Assembly: GCF_005116645.1 (NCBI RefSeq)
Contig: NZ_SWCM01000001.1
Location: forward strand, 248,001 to 312,000
Length of the DNA stretch: 64,000 bases
Source: Desulfopila sp. IMCC35006
GTDB lineage: Bacteria > Desulfobacterota > Desulfobulbia > Desulfobulbales > Desulfocapsaceae
Direction of reading: 5' to 3'
The first letter of the stretch is position 1. Each line of letters opens with the position of its first letter. A program made the translations under genes and the position numbers. The notes below the pieces were generated by a model. The model saw nothing but the letters and a program-made list of their open reading frames with translations, was not told the origin of the DNA and ran no database searches. Positions 63,643 to 64,000 of this stretch are shown piece after piece.

Positions 63643-64000
63643 ATGCACGGTAAGCGTATACTGTATCAGCTCATTTTCATTTTCCTGATGATCGTTCCGG
63701 CAGTTGCCGGAACTGAAGGCAACGCCGAGCGGCAGGCAACCATCGATGAATTGACGGCGACGACCACGGAGAAATCTCTCATCGTCTTCGGTACCCTTGA
63801 AAACAGCTTCACCTCGGAGATGATAGAGATACTGCACAGCGGCATAGCACTGCGTTTCTCTTTTTTTGTGGAGCTTTACAAAGCAACGGATAAATGGCCG
63901 AAAGAGCTCGTCGCAACCCGCACTTTTCAGCATATAATGACCTTTGACACCCTCAAAGAAAACTATAAAGTCACCCTTGAGGAGGACAATAACACGGTGC
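63643..64000 (+). CDS. DUF4390 family protein (partial)
   Basis: Runs off the right edge; 119 codons in view. A signal peptide or membrane anchor (ILYQLIFIFLMIVPAVAG) is followed by a beta-rich segment: ENSFTSEMIEILHSGIALRFSFFVELYK and TFQHIMTFDTLKENYKV, the pattern of the DUF4390 family, which is usually next to a two-component nitrogen-type sensor gene. Function unknown. Confidence 0.75.
   Translation, partial: MHGKRILYQLIFIFLMIVPAVAGTEGNAERQATIDELTATTTEKSLIVFGTLENSFTSEMIEILHSGIALRFSFFVELYKATDKWPKELVATRTFQHIMTFDTLKENYKVTLEEDNNTV

Overview
The window looks like chromosome from an anaerobic, propionate- and acetate-metabolising bacterium of the Desulfobacterota, most likely Desulfobulbales. 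This is inferred from gene content: a complete methylmalonyl-CoA route, a pyruvate-dependent transcarboxylase, a sodium-pumping decarboxylase, two acyl-CoA synthetases, a type II isocitrate dehydrogenase and several desulfobacterial hypothetical families. I saw no rRNA, tRNA, CRISPR array, phage or complete insertion sequence.

Layout. 1-1633: the end of a Yej-type peptide ABC importer on the minus strand. 1681-1852: a small palindromic MITE-like element with an 8-bp target duplication. 2091-9418: RNase D, a secreted unknown, a Sel1-repeat protein, malonyl-CoA decarboxylase, a CBS-ACT protein (AcuB-like), an AcuC-like deacetylase and an acrylyl-CoA reductase-like enzyme. 10204-28351: the metabolic core. 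Two paralogous TetR regulators flank an operon for a Na+-translocating methylmalonyl-CoA decarboxylase (mmdA-D-C-B). Epimerase, mutase and its MeaB GTPase follow. On the opposite strand lie succinyl-CoA synthetase, the 12S and fused 5S-1.3S transcarboxylase subunits with two small partners, and propionate-CoA ligase.

28951-39948: an acetate module. A Cache-domain histidine kinase and an NtrC-type regulator precede the acetate transporter satP, which has a clear sigma-54 promoter and three palindromic enhancer-like sites. Next come a structured-RNA candidate, a CoA-transferase fused to a GNAT acetyltransferase, an M50-like membrane protein without catalytic residues, an OFA-family transporter and acetyl-CoA synthetase. 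40633-43710: a NorQ/NorD (CbbQ/CbbO) type AAA+/VWA pair without its usual target. 44068-57826: housekeeping genes (ffh-rpsP-khpA-rimM-trmD-SPOUT-rplS-rnhB-yraN, then pdxA-tmk-TPR-lipoprotein-radical SAM-dacB). 58038-64000: a lipoprotein cytochrome c, DUF2231, icd, prfC, DUF134, a NifX-like protein and the start of a DUF4390 gene.

How it fits together. Propionate is activated by PrpE, carboxylated from oxaloacetate by the transcarboxylase, and converted by epimerase and mutase to succinyl-CoA, from which succinyl-CoA synthetase makes ATP. The sodium-pumping Mmd complex would instead decarboxylate methylmalonyl-CoA when succinate is turned to propionate. An 11-bp palindrome (TAACAATGTTA) recurs at tetR1, tetR2, the prpE/kinase divergent region and more weakly before the CoA-transferase gene; it is a candidate operator tying these genes into one regulon. 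A family of short stem-loop repeats with changing but still complementary stems is scattered through 35-61 kb.
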